A stretch of DNA of 32,333 bases from Bacteroidota bacterium. GTDB lineage: Bacteria; Bacteroidota; Bacteroidia; Chitinophagales; Chitinophagaceae. The stretch lies in NCBI GenBank assembly GCA_018267535.1, contig JAFDYH010000074.1, forward strand, positions 1 to 32,333. The letters are read 5' to 3'. Below the pieces are notes generated by a model. It worked only from the letters and a program-made list of their open reading frames with translations, was not told the origin of the DNA and ran no database searches. Positions within the stretch are counted from its first letter, which is position 1, and each line of letters begins with the position of its first letter. A program made the translations under genes and the position numbers. Shown piece by piece: positions 25,220 through 32,333 of the stretch.

Positions 25220-26194
25220 CTAAAGCCATCCTGAGCGCCTGAACAATAAGTACAGTATAACACAAAGACCAAGCGTACAGGCAAGTATTACAGGGTATCC
25301 ATAGTGCCAATGCAATTCGGGCATATCGTTAAAATTCATCCCATATATGCCGGCGACCATTGTCGGTACACCGATGATAGCAGCCCAGCCAGCAAACTTT
25401 TTGGATACTTCACTTTGGGAAATGGAAATAAGTGAAAAATTTGCCTCCAATGCTGTATTTAATAATTCCCTTGAATTATCAACCATTTCATTAATACGCA
25501 AAGCATGGTCATAGATATCCCTGAAGTAGGGCCTTGTTTCTTCCGAAATATAGTTAAAATCAAATCGCGTCAGGCGATTGCAGATTTCAACCAATGGAAA
25601 TATGGCCCTTTTCACTTCCAGCAATTCGTGCTTCAGGTGATAGATATACTCTGTTGTTTCCCGGCTTGGTTTTTCTTTAAAAATTTTGTGCTCTAATTGC
25701 TCAAGGTCTTCTTCCAATATATTTACAACCGGAAAATACTGATCAACTATTGAATCCATTACAGCATATAAGGCAAAGCCTTGTCCTTTTCCCAATAAAT
25801 GCGGTGTATTTTCACAGCGGGCCCGCACATCTGCATATGAAATAGACGAGCCATGGCGAACAGTTACAATAAAATTATTGCCCAGGAAAAAATGGGTTTC
25901 ACCAAATTCAATATGGTGGTTTTGATTTATCTGCGCAGTTCGTAAAACAATAAAAACAGAGTTGCCATATATCTCAATTTTGGGGCGCTGATGTGCCCGG
26001 TGCGCATCTTCAATCGCCAGTTCGTGTAACCCAAATTCTTTTTGCACCAACTCAAGCGTTTCTTCTTTCGGTTCATGAAGGCCAATCCATACAAAACCCT
26101 GTGTTCGTCTTAGTATATCACCTGCATTTTTTAAGTCCACATTGGCTATGCGACGGCCATCAGCATAGGCTGCGCAATTAATTATTTCTTCCAT
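25220..26194 (-). CDS. corA: CorA-family divalent cation transporter (first of a divergent pair)
   Basis: About 324 residues. A large N-terminal cytoplasmic domain is followed by the long helix (QYFPVVNILEEDLEQLEHKIF onward) and two C-terminal membrane helices. The first ends in the family signature GMNF (GIYGMNFNDMP), the pore-entrance loop, and the protein closes with a basic tail (RRSGWL). It should form a pentameric Mg2+/Co2+ channel or, in the ZntB branch, a Zn2+ transporter. I chose ATG 26194 (MEEIINCAAYADGRRIANVD) over 26260 because the extra 22 residues resemble noncoding sequence and the shorter form has normal length. It faces a second corA-like gene across 138 bases and is convergent with the lipoprotein gene. 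Confidence 0.92.
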   Translation of the reverse strand: MEEIINCAAYADGRRIANVDLKNAGDILRRTQGFVWIGLHEPKEETLELVQKEFGLHELAIEDAHRAHQRPKIEIYGNSVFIVLRTAQINQNHHIEFGETHFFLGNNFIVTVRHGSSISYADVRARCENTPHLLGKGQGFALYAVMDSIVDQYFPVVNILEEDLEQLEHKIFKEKPSRETTEYIYHLKHELLEVKRAIFPLVEICNRLTRFDFNYISEETRPYFRDIYDHALRINEMVDNSRELLNTALEANFSLISISQSEVSKKFAGWAAIIGVPTMVAGIYGMNFNDMPELHWHYGYPVILACTLGLCVILYLLFRRSGWL

Positions 26195-26285
26195 ATAGCA
26201 GTCAGTTAATTTTCTATAGTAAGTTATTAAAAAGAGCGTATTCTTCCATCGCTGTTCCATATTTTACCCCGGCCGGTTCAGCTTT

Positions 26286-26315
26286 TTTGTTTGCTGATTT
26301 AATTGTTTTATTTTG
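26286..26315 (+). promoter_or_regulatory. Candidate promoter of the second corA gene
   Basis: TTTG (26286-26289) is followed after 19 bases by TATTTTG (26309-26315), which is one base short of the TAnnTTTG consensus. It lies 17 bases before the chosen ATG at 26333 and overlaps the longer in-frame TTG start at 26303, which argues against that start. Confidence 0.33.
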
Positions 26316-26332
26316 ACCAGCAATTCTGCAAA

Positions 26333-27433
26333 ATGGTCACGCCAAAAAAAGTATTAAAATATTTATATCTCCCCAACCTCTTTGGTACACAAAGAACCAA
26401 GGAGATATTAAGTGTAAACCCAACCATAATTCCACAGCGGGAAGAGGCGGCTACTGTAAAAATATTTGTGTACGATTATGATGCCGGGTCGATCAGGGAG
26501 TACCAGCCGAAAAGTACAGAAGCTTGCTTCGATTTTAAAGAAACAAATACAATCAGCTGGATAAACATTGATGGCTTACGCAAAACGGATGTGGAAGTAA
26601 TATCCAACCTCTTTGGCATTCACCCGCTTTTGGTAGAAGATATTTTGAGTGTCAATCAGCGACCAAAAATGGATGAAGTAGATGGCATCCTCTTTTGCCT
26701 CCTGAATATGCTTTACTATGATGATAAAAATCAAACTGTAGAGCAGGAACAAATAAGCATTGTGTTGGGCAAAAATTTTGTCATCAGTTTCCAGGAAGAT
26801 GCGGCAAGGGATGTGTTTAATCCCCTGCGGCAACGGTTAAAAATGGCAAACAGTAAAATCAGGCAACGGACTGCCGACTATCTGTGTTATTCCATGCTGG
26901 ATTTAATCGTTGATAATTATTATGTGGTAATGGAACGACTTGGCGACCGGATTGAAAGTTTGGAAGAAGAGATCGTCCGCAGCAGCAATACAAGGTCGCT
27001 GGCAAAAATTAACCAGTTAAGAAAAGAATTGATTGTACTGAAAAGAAATATTGCCCCGGTGCGTGATTTGATCAATGGTATTATCAGAAGTGAAAGCGAA
27101 TTATTGGATGACCGTACAACAAAATATTTTAAAGACGTATACGATCATATTGTGCAGGCTTTTGACCTAAGCGAAAACTACCGGGATATGATGATGAGTA
27201 TGCAGGACCTCTATATTAACAATGTAAACCTGAAGATGAACGAGGTAATGAAAGTAATGGCTATTGTTACCTGTTTACTGGCACCTGCTACAGTTATCGG
27301 TGGTATTTTCGGAATGAACTTCGATTCTGTTCCTTACCTCCATAATCAATATGGCTTCTGGATCGCTGTAGCTGTAATGCTGGTCATCCCTGTGTGGATG
27401 ATCCGGACATTTAAAAAAAGAGGATGGTTCTAA
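26333..27433 (+). CDS. corA: CorA-family magnesium/cobalt transporter (second of the pair)
   Basis: About 366 residues with the classical CorA layout. The N-terminal domain carries VKIFVYDYDAGSIREY, TISWINIDGL and the conserved HPLLVEDILSVNQRPKMDEV. The long stalk helix includes YYVVMERLGDRIESLEEEIV and LRKELIVLKRNIAPVRDLI. The first membrane helix ends in GGIFGMNFDSVP, and a lysine/arginine tail follows (FKKRGWF). It matches Mg2+-transport CorA more closely than its divergent neighbour does. Its stop codon is separated by a single base from the stop of the convergent DUF2480 gene, so there is no room for a terminator between them. The start at ATG 26333 is preferred over TTG 26303. Confidence 0.94.
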   Translation: MVTPKKVLKYLYLPNLFGTQRTKEILSVNPTIIPQREEAATVKIFVYDYDAGSIREYQPKSTEACFDFKETNTISWINIDGLRKTDVEVISNLFGIHPLLVEDILSVNQRPKMDEVDGILFCLLNMLYYDDKNQTVEQEQISIVLGKNFVISFQEDAARDVFNPLRQRLKMANSKIRQRTADYLCYSMLDLIVDNYYVVMERLGDRIESLEEEIVRSSNTRSLAKINQLRKELIVLKRNIAPVRDLINGIIRSESELLDDRTTKYFKDVYDHIVQAFDLSENYRDMMMSMQDLYINNVNLKMNEVMKVMAIVTCLLAPATVIGGIFGMNFDSVPYLHNQYGFWIAVAVMLVIPVWMIRTFKKRGWF

Positions 27434-27434
27434 T

Positions 27435-27947
27435 TTATTCTTTTCCTTTTTTATACACCGGAACCGTGCTACAAGGTTCCCCGTACATAATGCTCTTAGC
27501 AACAGGTCTTAATATTTTTGTTATTTCAGCATAAGCAAATTCGCCTATCGGCAAATCGCCACAACCTTTCACAACAATACGCTGGTCTTTAAATTCTTCG
27601 GGGTTTACCTGTGCGATGTTTTTAAGAAATAAGAACCGGTGTAAATCCTTTTCGTCCCCGAGAATAACATCATTGGCAATAGGCTGCAGGTAAGAAACGA
27701 CAAGCATATACGCCCACATTGGTATAATGGCTTCTGTTGTACAGGTAACTGCCACATATTTGTTCCTGTATTTTTCCAAATCTTCTTTCTTCAGCGCCTC
27801 CCTGAAATCCTTTTCTTTTAAGATCAGGCCCATAAATAAAAAGTCCTTCAGGTCAAAAACCGCAGTTCCTGCATTGGGATAAAAATCCTCAAGATTAATG
27901 GTAATTAAACCACTTTCCGCTACTTTATTTACAATTGTTTCACTCAT
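27435..27947 (-). CDS. DUF2480 family protein
   Basis: A 170-residue soluble protein starting MSETIVNKVAESGLITINLE, which I recognise as the start of the Bacteroidota-specific DUF2480 family. Other conserved-looking pieces are FDLKDFLFMGLILKEKDFRE, CTTEAIIPMWAYMLV and VVKGCGDLPIGEFAYAEIT. The last includes a cysteine that, with the CTTEAIIP cysteine, could bind a metal (guess). The function is unknown. I chose ATG 27947 over 27971 because the family starts at MSETIV. It lies downstream of the isomerase gene on the same strand, but a strong terminator at 28003-28032 separates them. Confidence 0.85.
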   Translation of the reverse strand: MSETIVNKVAESGLITINLEDFYPNAGTAVFDLKDFLFMGLILKEKDFREALKKEDLEKYRNKYVAVTCTTEAIIPMWAYMLVVSYLQPIANDVILGDEKDLHRFLFLKNIAQVNPEEFKDQRIVVKGCGDLPIGEFAYAEITKILRPVAKSIMYGEPCSTVPVYKKGKE

Positions 27948-28002
27948 ACCTCTCTGTATTAAAAATAACACTCTTGTCCCGTCTTTGTTTAATGGTCAGC
28001 AT

Positions 28003-28032
28003 AACAAAAAACGTCCCGCATATGCGGGACGT
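28003..28032 (-). terminator. Terminator of the PpiD-like isomerase gene
   Basis: AACGTCCCGCAT (28009-28020) and ATGCGGGACGTT (28021-28032) form a perfect 24-base palindrome that folds as a stem of about ten pairs with a four-base ATAT loop. On the minus strand it is followed by six T (28005-28010 read as A on the plus strand). It lies 23 bases after the isomerase stop codon. Confidence 0.85.
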
Positions 28033-28054
28033 TCAGGTCGTTTATATTCCCCTA

Positions 28055-30178
28055 CTAAAAGAATTTTGAACGATTATCTTTTATGGTGGCTGTTTTAATC
28101 AACACCTGTGTAGGATATCCCTGGCGTTGTTGCAGGGCTTGAATCAATTGTTTCCGCTGGTCATCAATATTCGCGTTGGCCACAGGTGTTGCACTAATAT
28201 TATCTACTTTAATTGCAAAAACACCTTCATTGCCTTCTATTGGCTCTGCAACCGTTTTTCCATTATTGGCCGGGTTAAATGAAGCGCCTACTACACGAGG
28301 CTCAAACCCAAAAGCGCCACCACTCATCCGTAAACTGTCCGCAACCTGTACAGGTTGGTTCATAGCCGTTGAAACCGCTTCCAGGGTGCTTACTTTCCCT
28401 ATCTTTTGTATTATTTGTTGCGCCTTTTTTCTTTTTAAAAGAATACTTTCAACCAAAGGCCTCGCCTTTGTTACAGACTGTGTGCCAGCTTCATTTATAT
28501 CTGTAACGGTGGCAACTACATAATTATTAGCAACAGGAATTTTTATAACCTCTCCTTTCTTTGCCGCAAAAATTGCTTTTACCAGGGCTCTTGATACCAA
28601 TACCTGGTTAACGGAAGCGTCTCCGGGCTGTATATCCATTGCCAACAGTTTGTTTATGCCTTTGGCTTTCAGTGTTTTTTCGAAATTATCATCAAAGGCT
28701 TTTCTGTCCAGGCTATTACCGGCAAACTGGCTGGCTGCATTGTTTACGCTATCATCGGTAGCACTGCTCGGCTCAATACTTTTTGTCAGGTAAGCAATTT
28801 TATATGCTGGTGAACTTCCCTTTTGTGACAGCACTTCTATATAGTGATAGCCATAGTCTGTTTTTACTACGCCTTTATCCCCTGCTTTATGATCGAAAAT
28901 AAAGTCATTGAATTCAGGAACCATCCTGCCTGTTGTTACATTATCATAAACACCTCCCTTATCTTTAGTTCCATCATCAGAATATTTTAAACAGAGGGTG
29001 TCAAAGTTTGCACCATTCTTTATAGCAATCTGGATACTATCTGCCAGTTTCTTTGCTGTGGAATCTGCACGAACGGGAATCAGCTGACCCTGCTGGTTCT
29101 GCTGATTGGTGGCTATTAAAATATGCCTAACCTTTACTGTATCCGGCCATTGTTTAATACCAATCATCCTGGCGATTGCATAACTATTAGCATCCGGATA
29201 AGGGCCTACAACCTCCCCTACAGGGGTTTTTAAAATACTGTCTTTGTTTGGTTGTTTTATTTCTCCTTTTGTTATGTAGCTGTCATAAAAAGTTGGAGAA
29301 CTTCCTGATTTTGCCAGGAATGTTTTTATATCATTTGTGTTTTTGAATTCTTCTTTTTGTGCCTGCAGCTTTTCTATTACAGCTACGCTATCATTGTGGC
29401 TTGGCCTACCGTCAAATACAATGTATTCAATATTCCGGGTTTCCTGATCCTGTTTAAACTCTTCTTTATGTTTACTGATATAATCAGCAATATCTGCGTC
29501 CGTAACTTTTACAGTACTATCTGCAATGGTTGTATAAGGCACCTTAACGTAAGAGATTTTAGCGATCTGGCTATTCTCTATGTTTTGTTTTTCAACAAAC
29601 CATTTTGGAACGTTTACTGAATTTATGAGCAAAGAGGCATATTTCTCCATCATGCGGTTCATCTCCAGGCTTTCTATATATGAGCTTAGCTGTTGCCTGT
29701 CACTTTCATTCTTACTGCGCTTCCATTGCAACATGAACTGCTTTGCCTGTTCCACATCGTACTGGTTCGTTTTGGGATCAGTAAACCTTTGTTTCAAATC
29801 CTGCGGAGGATTATTACCAAACAGGATATCGTTTACCTCGTTTTTACCAATAGTTATTCCCAGCCGGTTAAATTCTTCCTGGGCGAGTATTTTTGTTACT
29901 TCCTGGTTCCATACGCTTTCATTTAATTGCTGTCTTCCCCTGTCGTCCATGGGGTATCCCTGCTGCTGGCGATAATCTGATTCTGCCTGGTATTTCTTAT
30001 TAAAATCTATATAATCAATCTTTTTACCATTTACGGTTCCAAGCGTAGTAGAATTGCCTCCGAATAAATTGCTGCGGCCTGTAAAAGCATCCATTAAAAT
30101 AAATCCGACCAATGACAAAGCAATCAATATCACAGAGATTTTTGCTCCCTTATCCCTGATGGTTTGAATAACTGACAT
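28055..30178 (-). CDS. PpiD/SurA-like periplasmic peptidyl-prolyl isomerase
   Basis: A 707-residue protein with one N-terminal membrane anchor (ISVILIALSLVGFILMDAF). A SurA-N/PpiD-type chaperone region follows (LGTVNGKKIDYIDFNKKY, ESVWNQEVTKILAQEEF). A parvulin (PpiC) domain lies near residues 347-455, with VRHILIATN, FDTLCLKYSDDGTKDKGG, FNDFIFDHKAGDKGVVKTDYG and the closing YHYIEVL. A second, weaker parvulin-like segment lies further on (KKGEVIKIPVANNYVVATV). This is the standard PpiD architecture of Bacteroidota: an inner-membrane chaperone that helps fold exported outer-membrane proteins. A consensus promoter lies at 30207-30237 and a strong terminator follows, so it is a single-gene unit. 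Confidence 0.93.
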   Translation of the reverse strand: MSVIQTIRDKGAKISVILIALSLVGFILMDAFTGRSNLFGGNSTTLGTVNGKKIDYIDFNKKYQAESDYRQQQGYPMDDRGRQQLNESVWNQEVTKILAQEEFNRLGITIGKNEVNDILFGNNPPQDLKQRFTDPKTNQYDVEQAKQFMLQWKRSKNESDRQQLSSYIESLEMNRMMEKYASLLINSVNVPKWFVEKQNIENSQIAKISYVKVPYTTIADSTVKVTDADIADYISKHKEEFKQDQETRNIEYIVFDGRPSHNDSVAVIEKLQAQKEEFKNTNDIKTFLAKSGSSPTFYDSYITKGEIKQPNKDSILKTPVGEVVGPYPDANSYAIARMIGIKQWPDTVKVRHILIATNQQNQQGQLIPVRADSTAKKLADSIQIAIKNGANFDTLCLKYSDDGTKDKGGVYDNVTTGRMVPEFNDFIFDHKAGDKGVVKTDYGYHYIEVLSQKGSSPAYKIAYLTKSIEPSSATDDSVNNAASQFAGNSLDRKAFDDNFEKTLKAKGINKLLAMDIQPGDASVNQVLVSRALVKAIFAAKKGEVIKIPVANNYVVATVTDINEAGTQSVTKARPLVESILLKRKKAQQIIQKIGKVSTLEAVSTAMNQPVQVADSLRMSGGAFGFEPRVVGASFNPANNGKTVAEPIEGNEGVFAIKVDNISATPVANANIDDQRKQLIQALQQRQGYPTQVLIKTATIKDNRSKFF

Positions 30179-30206
30179 AATATTATATAGCGTTTTAAAA
30201 GGATGG

Positions 30207-30237
30207 CAAAATTAGGCTAAATATCCATATTAACAAA
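30207..30237 (-). promoter_or_regulatory. Bacteroidota-type promoter of the isomerase gene
   Basis: On the minus strand TTTG (30237-30234) and TAATTTTG (30214-30207) are separated by exactly 19 bases, a full match to the TTTG/TAnnTTTG consensus. Transcription should start near 30200, about 22 bases before the ATG at 30178. Confidence 0.72.
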
Positions 30238-30419
30238 TTGTGGAAAACCCTGAAAAGCCCTGATTTTATTGGGCTTCCGGGTGTTGAAAATATTGGAAAT
30301 TGAGCCGGGTTAAGCATATTTAACAACCGAAAGAATAGCATAACCCCCTTCCCTGTGCTCTTTTCTTTTGAATACACTCACATTGCTTCAAAGCATCTTT
30401 TTTTAAACATTGCAGCCTG

Positions 30420-30840
30420 TGTGAAACATTTTTTTTGTGAATATCTCCCTGTGAAACGTGAATATGAAACTGTATAATTGAAAAAGAATTTTGTACCGCG
30501 TTGAACTGATTATACTTTTTGTTAGAAGATCACATTTTATTCTACCTGCATTAACAGCGCTGAAGGTAAAGGCAAGAAAAAAGTTATTAATACCTGTTTA
30601 TTCACAATGCTGTTAAAATCGGGCAATTACTGAACTAGTATGGGCCTCCTGATTGTTAATTAATACTATTTCGTTGTGAATAAAAGAAGAATTTCTATTT
30701 TATTAATTTTATAAGACAGAAGTTTTCCACTAATCCACAGCTATAATAATAATAGACTTTTTTTAAAAATATTCTTATTATAATTATTATAAAAGGAAAA
30801 TGTTGATTAAAAATTGATTTTTAAAAATTGGTTGGGTTGT
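30420..30840. other. Candidate chromosomal replication origin (oriC)
   Basis: This is the core of the 692-base gene-free stretch 30179-30870, which otherwise holds only the isomerase promoter. It has two perfect DnaA boxes (TTATNCACA) in opposite orientation, at 30598-30606 (plus) and 30675-30683 (minus). Boxes with one mismatch lie at 30731-30739 (TAATCCACA, plus) and 30436-30444 (TGTGAATAT, minus). A strongly AT-rich tract follows: 80 of 90 bases are A or T in 30741-30830, as in a DNA unwinding element. GTGAAAC and GTGAATAT alternate twice in 30421-30465. Flanking genes point away on both sides. dnaA is not in the window, and a promoter region rich in AT could look similar. Confidence 0.42.
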
Positions 30841-30870
30841 TTGTAATATTGCTTCCTTGAATTTTTTACT

Positions 30871-31881
30871 ATGACTACTGAAACACTGGCGGCAGCAAAA
30901 AGCAATGTTGAAAAAAGAGGTTTTCTGGACGTGGACATTGACCCCACGCTGGACCTTTTTTCAGAGATTAAGCGTTTGAAAAAAGAAAAAAATGCTGTAC
31001 TGCTGGCGCATTACTATCAGGATGCGGATATCCAGGATGTGGCAGATTATATCGGCGACAGTCTTGGCCTTGCGCAGCAGGCGGAAAAGACTAAAGCGGA
31101 TATGATAGTTTTTGCCGGTGTTCACTTCATGGCTGAAACCGCGAAAATTTTAAATCCAAAGAAAAAAGTTGTTATTCCCGATCTCAAAGCGGGTTGCTCG
31201 TTAAGTGATAGTTGTCCACCACCGTTATTCAAAAAATTCAAAGAACAGCATCCGGATCATGTAGTGGTGAGTTACATTAACTGCAGTGCCGGCATTAAAG
31301 CGTTAAGCGATGTAATCGTTACAAGCAGCAATGCAAAAGTAATTGTCGAAAGCTTTCCAAAAGATCAGAAGATAATCTTTGCACCGGATAAAAACCTGGG
31401 TGCTTATATCAACAAAGTAACAGGGAGAGATATGTTGCTTTGGAATGGAGCCTGCATGGTACATGAAATATTTAGCCTGGAATTAATTACAAAATTAAAA
31501 GTAAGGCATCCTGGAGCTAAAGTAATCGCTCACCCGGAATGTGAAGAACCGGTATTAAGAATTGCAGACTATATTGGATCAACTACTGGGCTTTTAAAAT
31601 ATACACAAACCGATTCATCGAAAGAATATATAGTTGTAACAGAGACGGGTATTCTTCACCAAATGGAAAAGGCATCACCAGATAAAAAATTTATCCCTGC
31701 CCCACCCAATAATGGTTGTGCCTGTAATGACTGCCCGCATATGAAGCTGAATTCATTGGAGAAGCTATATTTATGCATGGAATATGAAACACCGGAAATA
31801 ACGATGAATGAACAGTTGCGGTTAGCGGCTAGAAAACCAATTGAAAGAATGCTCGAAATATCTGCAAAAGCGGGATTGTAG
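30871..31881 (+). CDS. nadA: Quinolinate synthase A
   Basis: A 336-residue [4Fe-4S] enzyme that condenses iminoaspartate with dihydroxyacetone phosphate to form quinolinate in NAD synthesis. Signatures are [20 protein letters not shown], the [16 protein letters not shown] segment, [50 protein letters not shown] and [14 protein letters not shown]. The three expected cluster ligands are C109, C195 and C288; C288 closes the CACNDCPHM motif, which also contains C283 and C285. Length is normal for the family. A near-match -7 element TAATATTG lies at 30844-30851. nadB and nadC are not seen in the window. The flavoprotein gene follows after 49 bases without a terminator and may be co-transcribed. 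Confidence 0.96.
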   Translation: MTTETLAAAKSNVEKRGFLDVDIDPTLDLFSEIKRLKKEKNAVLLAHYYQDADIQDVADYIGDSLGLAQQAEKTKADMIVFAGVHFMAETAKILNPKKKVVIPDLKAGCSLSDSCPPPLFKKFKEQHPDHVVVSYINCSAGIKALSDVIVTSSNAKVIVESFPKDQKIIFAPDKNLGAYINKVTGRDMLLWNGACMVHEIFSLELITKLKVRHPGAKVIAHPECEEPVLRIADYIGSTTGLLKYTQTDSSKEYIVVTETGILHQMEKASPDKKFIPAPPNNGCACNDCPHMKLNSLEKLYLCMEYETPEITMNEQLRLAARKPIERMLEISAKAGL

Positions 31882-31930
31882 ATGAGGTAGTATAAAACAA
31901 AAATGGCAGCGCCTGCTCAACAATCCTTTT

Positions 31931-32333
31931 ATGAAGCAATCAGATGTTCTTATTATAGGAGCAAGTATTTCTGGATTAGCTTCAGCTGCTTGTTTGCAAA
32001 AGGAAGGAATAGATTATATTATTATCGATAAAGAATCTGAGATCGCGACCCCCTGGCGAAATCATTATGAACGGCTGCATTTACATACAAATAAAGCCAT
32101 TTCTAATTTGCCCTATAAAAAATTTGGGAAAAATATCCCACGCTATCCTTCGCGGCTTGAAGTAGTTGAATACCTCGACGAATATCAAAAGGAATTTAAT
32201 ATAAATACAGATTTTAATACCGAAGCATTTTTTGTAAAAAAGGAAGGCGATTTCTGGATAACAAAATCAAATAATGGCATAATTCACTCAAAGTATATAA
32301 TTGTTGCAACTGGGCTTTTTAATAAGCCAAAAA
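31931..32333 (+). CDS. Flavin-containing monooxygenase-like NAD(P)/FAD protein, 3'-truncated
   Basis: The frame opens at ATG 31931 and runs off the window, giving 134 residues. The N-terminus has a Rossmann dinucleotide-binding motif, VLIIGASISGLASAACLQ, with the GASxxGL variant of GxGxxG common in bacterial FMO-like proteins. An acidic strand end (YIIIDKESE) should bind the FAD ribose. The segment TPWRNHYERLHLHT and the later IIVATGLFNKPK are typical of the YUCCA/flavin monooxygenase group. Substrate and the NADPH-binding half lie outside the window. It follows nadA by 49 bases on the same strand, but no functional link to NAD synthesis is evident. Confidence 0.85.
   Translation, partial: MKQSDVLIIGASISGLASAACLQKEGIDYIIIDKESEIATPWRNHYERLHLHTNKAISNLPYKKFGKNIPRYPSRLEVVEYLDEYQKEFNINTDFNTEAFFVKKEGDFWITKSNNGIIHSKYIIVATGLFNKPK

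Noticed and set aside
28009-28032. Perfect 24-base palindrome as a regulator operator or recombination site
   Set aside because: It sits 23 bases after the isomerase stop and is followed by six T on that strand, which a terminator explains fully.
31931-32333. Defective FAD-binding motif (GASISG instead of GxGxxG)
   Set aside because: GASxxGL is a common natural variant in bacterial FMO-like proteins, so it is not evidence of inactivation.

Overview
The window looks like a chromosomal segment of a member of the Bacteroidota, most likely Chitinophagaceae. The reasons are: promoter elements of the Bacteroidota type (TTTG, 19 bases, TAnnTTTG), Bacteroidota-typical families (DUF2480, DUF2007, a PpiD/SurA-like isomerase of about 700 residues), a moderately AT-rich composition, and the lack of strong Shine-Dalgarno sites. 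I see no rRNA, tRNA, CRISPR array, insertion sequence or prophage. Both ends cut genes: polA at the left and a flavin monooxygenase-like gene at the right.

Layout. 1-2448: 3' part of polA. 6962-2659 (minus): a tight four-gene signalling cassette of an outer-membrane beta-barrel protein, a small PstS-like periplasmic binding protein, a HAMP histidine kinase and a REC-adenylate cyclase. 7213-8784: a secreted protein of unknown function. 10195-8834 (minus): a sugar-porter MFS protein. 10317-12688: a sulfite/nitrite reductase unit with its own promoter, a 20-residue cysteine-rich leader peptide, mutually exclusive hairpins, a reductase with a HEPN-like C-terminal domain, and a terminator. 13508-12792 (minus): kdsB. 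13711-15114: dnaN, a terminator and a DUF2007 gene. 15176-16003: a sterol desaturase-family hydroxylase. 16195-18624: a two-gene operon of a YbjN-like protein and a cytoplasmic trypsin-like protease with a zinc ribbon and a second YbjN-like domain. 18735-21320: a large secreted protein with a HELTHVVQQ motif. 21374-21850: recX. 22396-21902 (minus): a DinB-family protein. 22529-25174: a lipoprotein with a sugar-dehydrogenase-like propeller, HEAT repeats and cytochrome c. 26194-25220 (minus) and 26333-27433: two divergent CorA-type transporters. 27947-27435 (minus): DUF2480. 30178-28055 (minus): the PpiD-like isomerase. 30179-30870: a 692-base noncoding, very AT-rich region with DnaA boxes, a candidate replication origin. 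30871-31881: nadA. 31931 to the end: the truncated flavoprotein.

How genes work together. The porin-binding protein-kinase-cyclase cassette reads as a chain from a periplasmic ligand to cAMP. The reductase leader reads as a cysteine-sensing transcription attenuator, which argues that this enzyme reduces sulfite for cysteine synthesis. The protease and the gene before it carry visibly related YbjN-like domains and probably act together inside the cell. polA, dnaN, recX and the candidate origin all concern replication or repair, but they are not one operon.

The most noteworthy finds are the cysteine attenuator, the protease/YbjN pair, the sensory cassette whose cyclase has a substituted catalytic arginine, and the candidate oriC. 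All functional calls come from reading the sequence; no database search was run.
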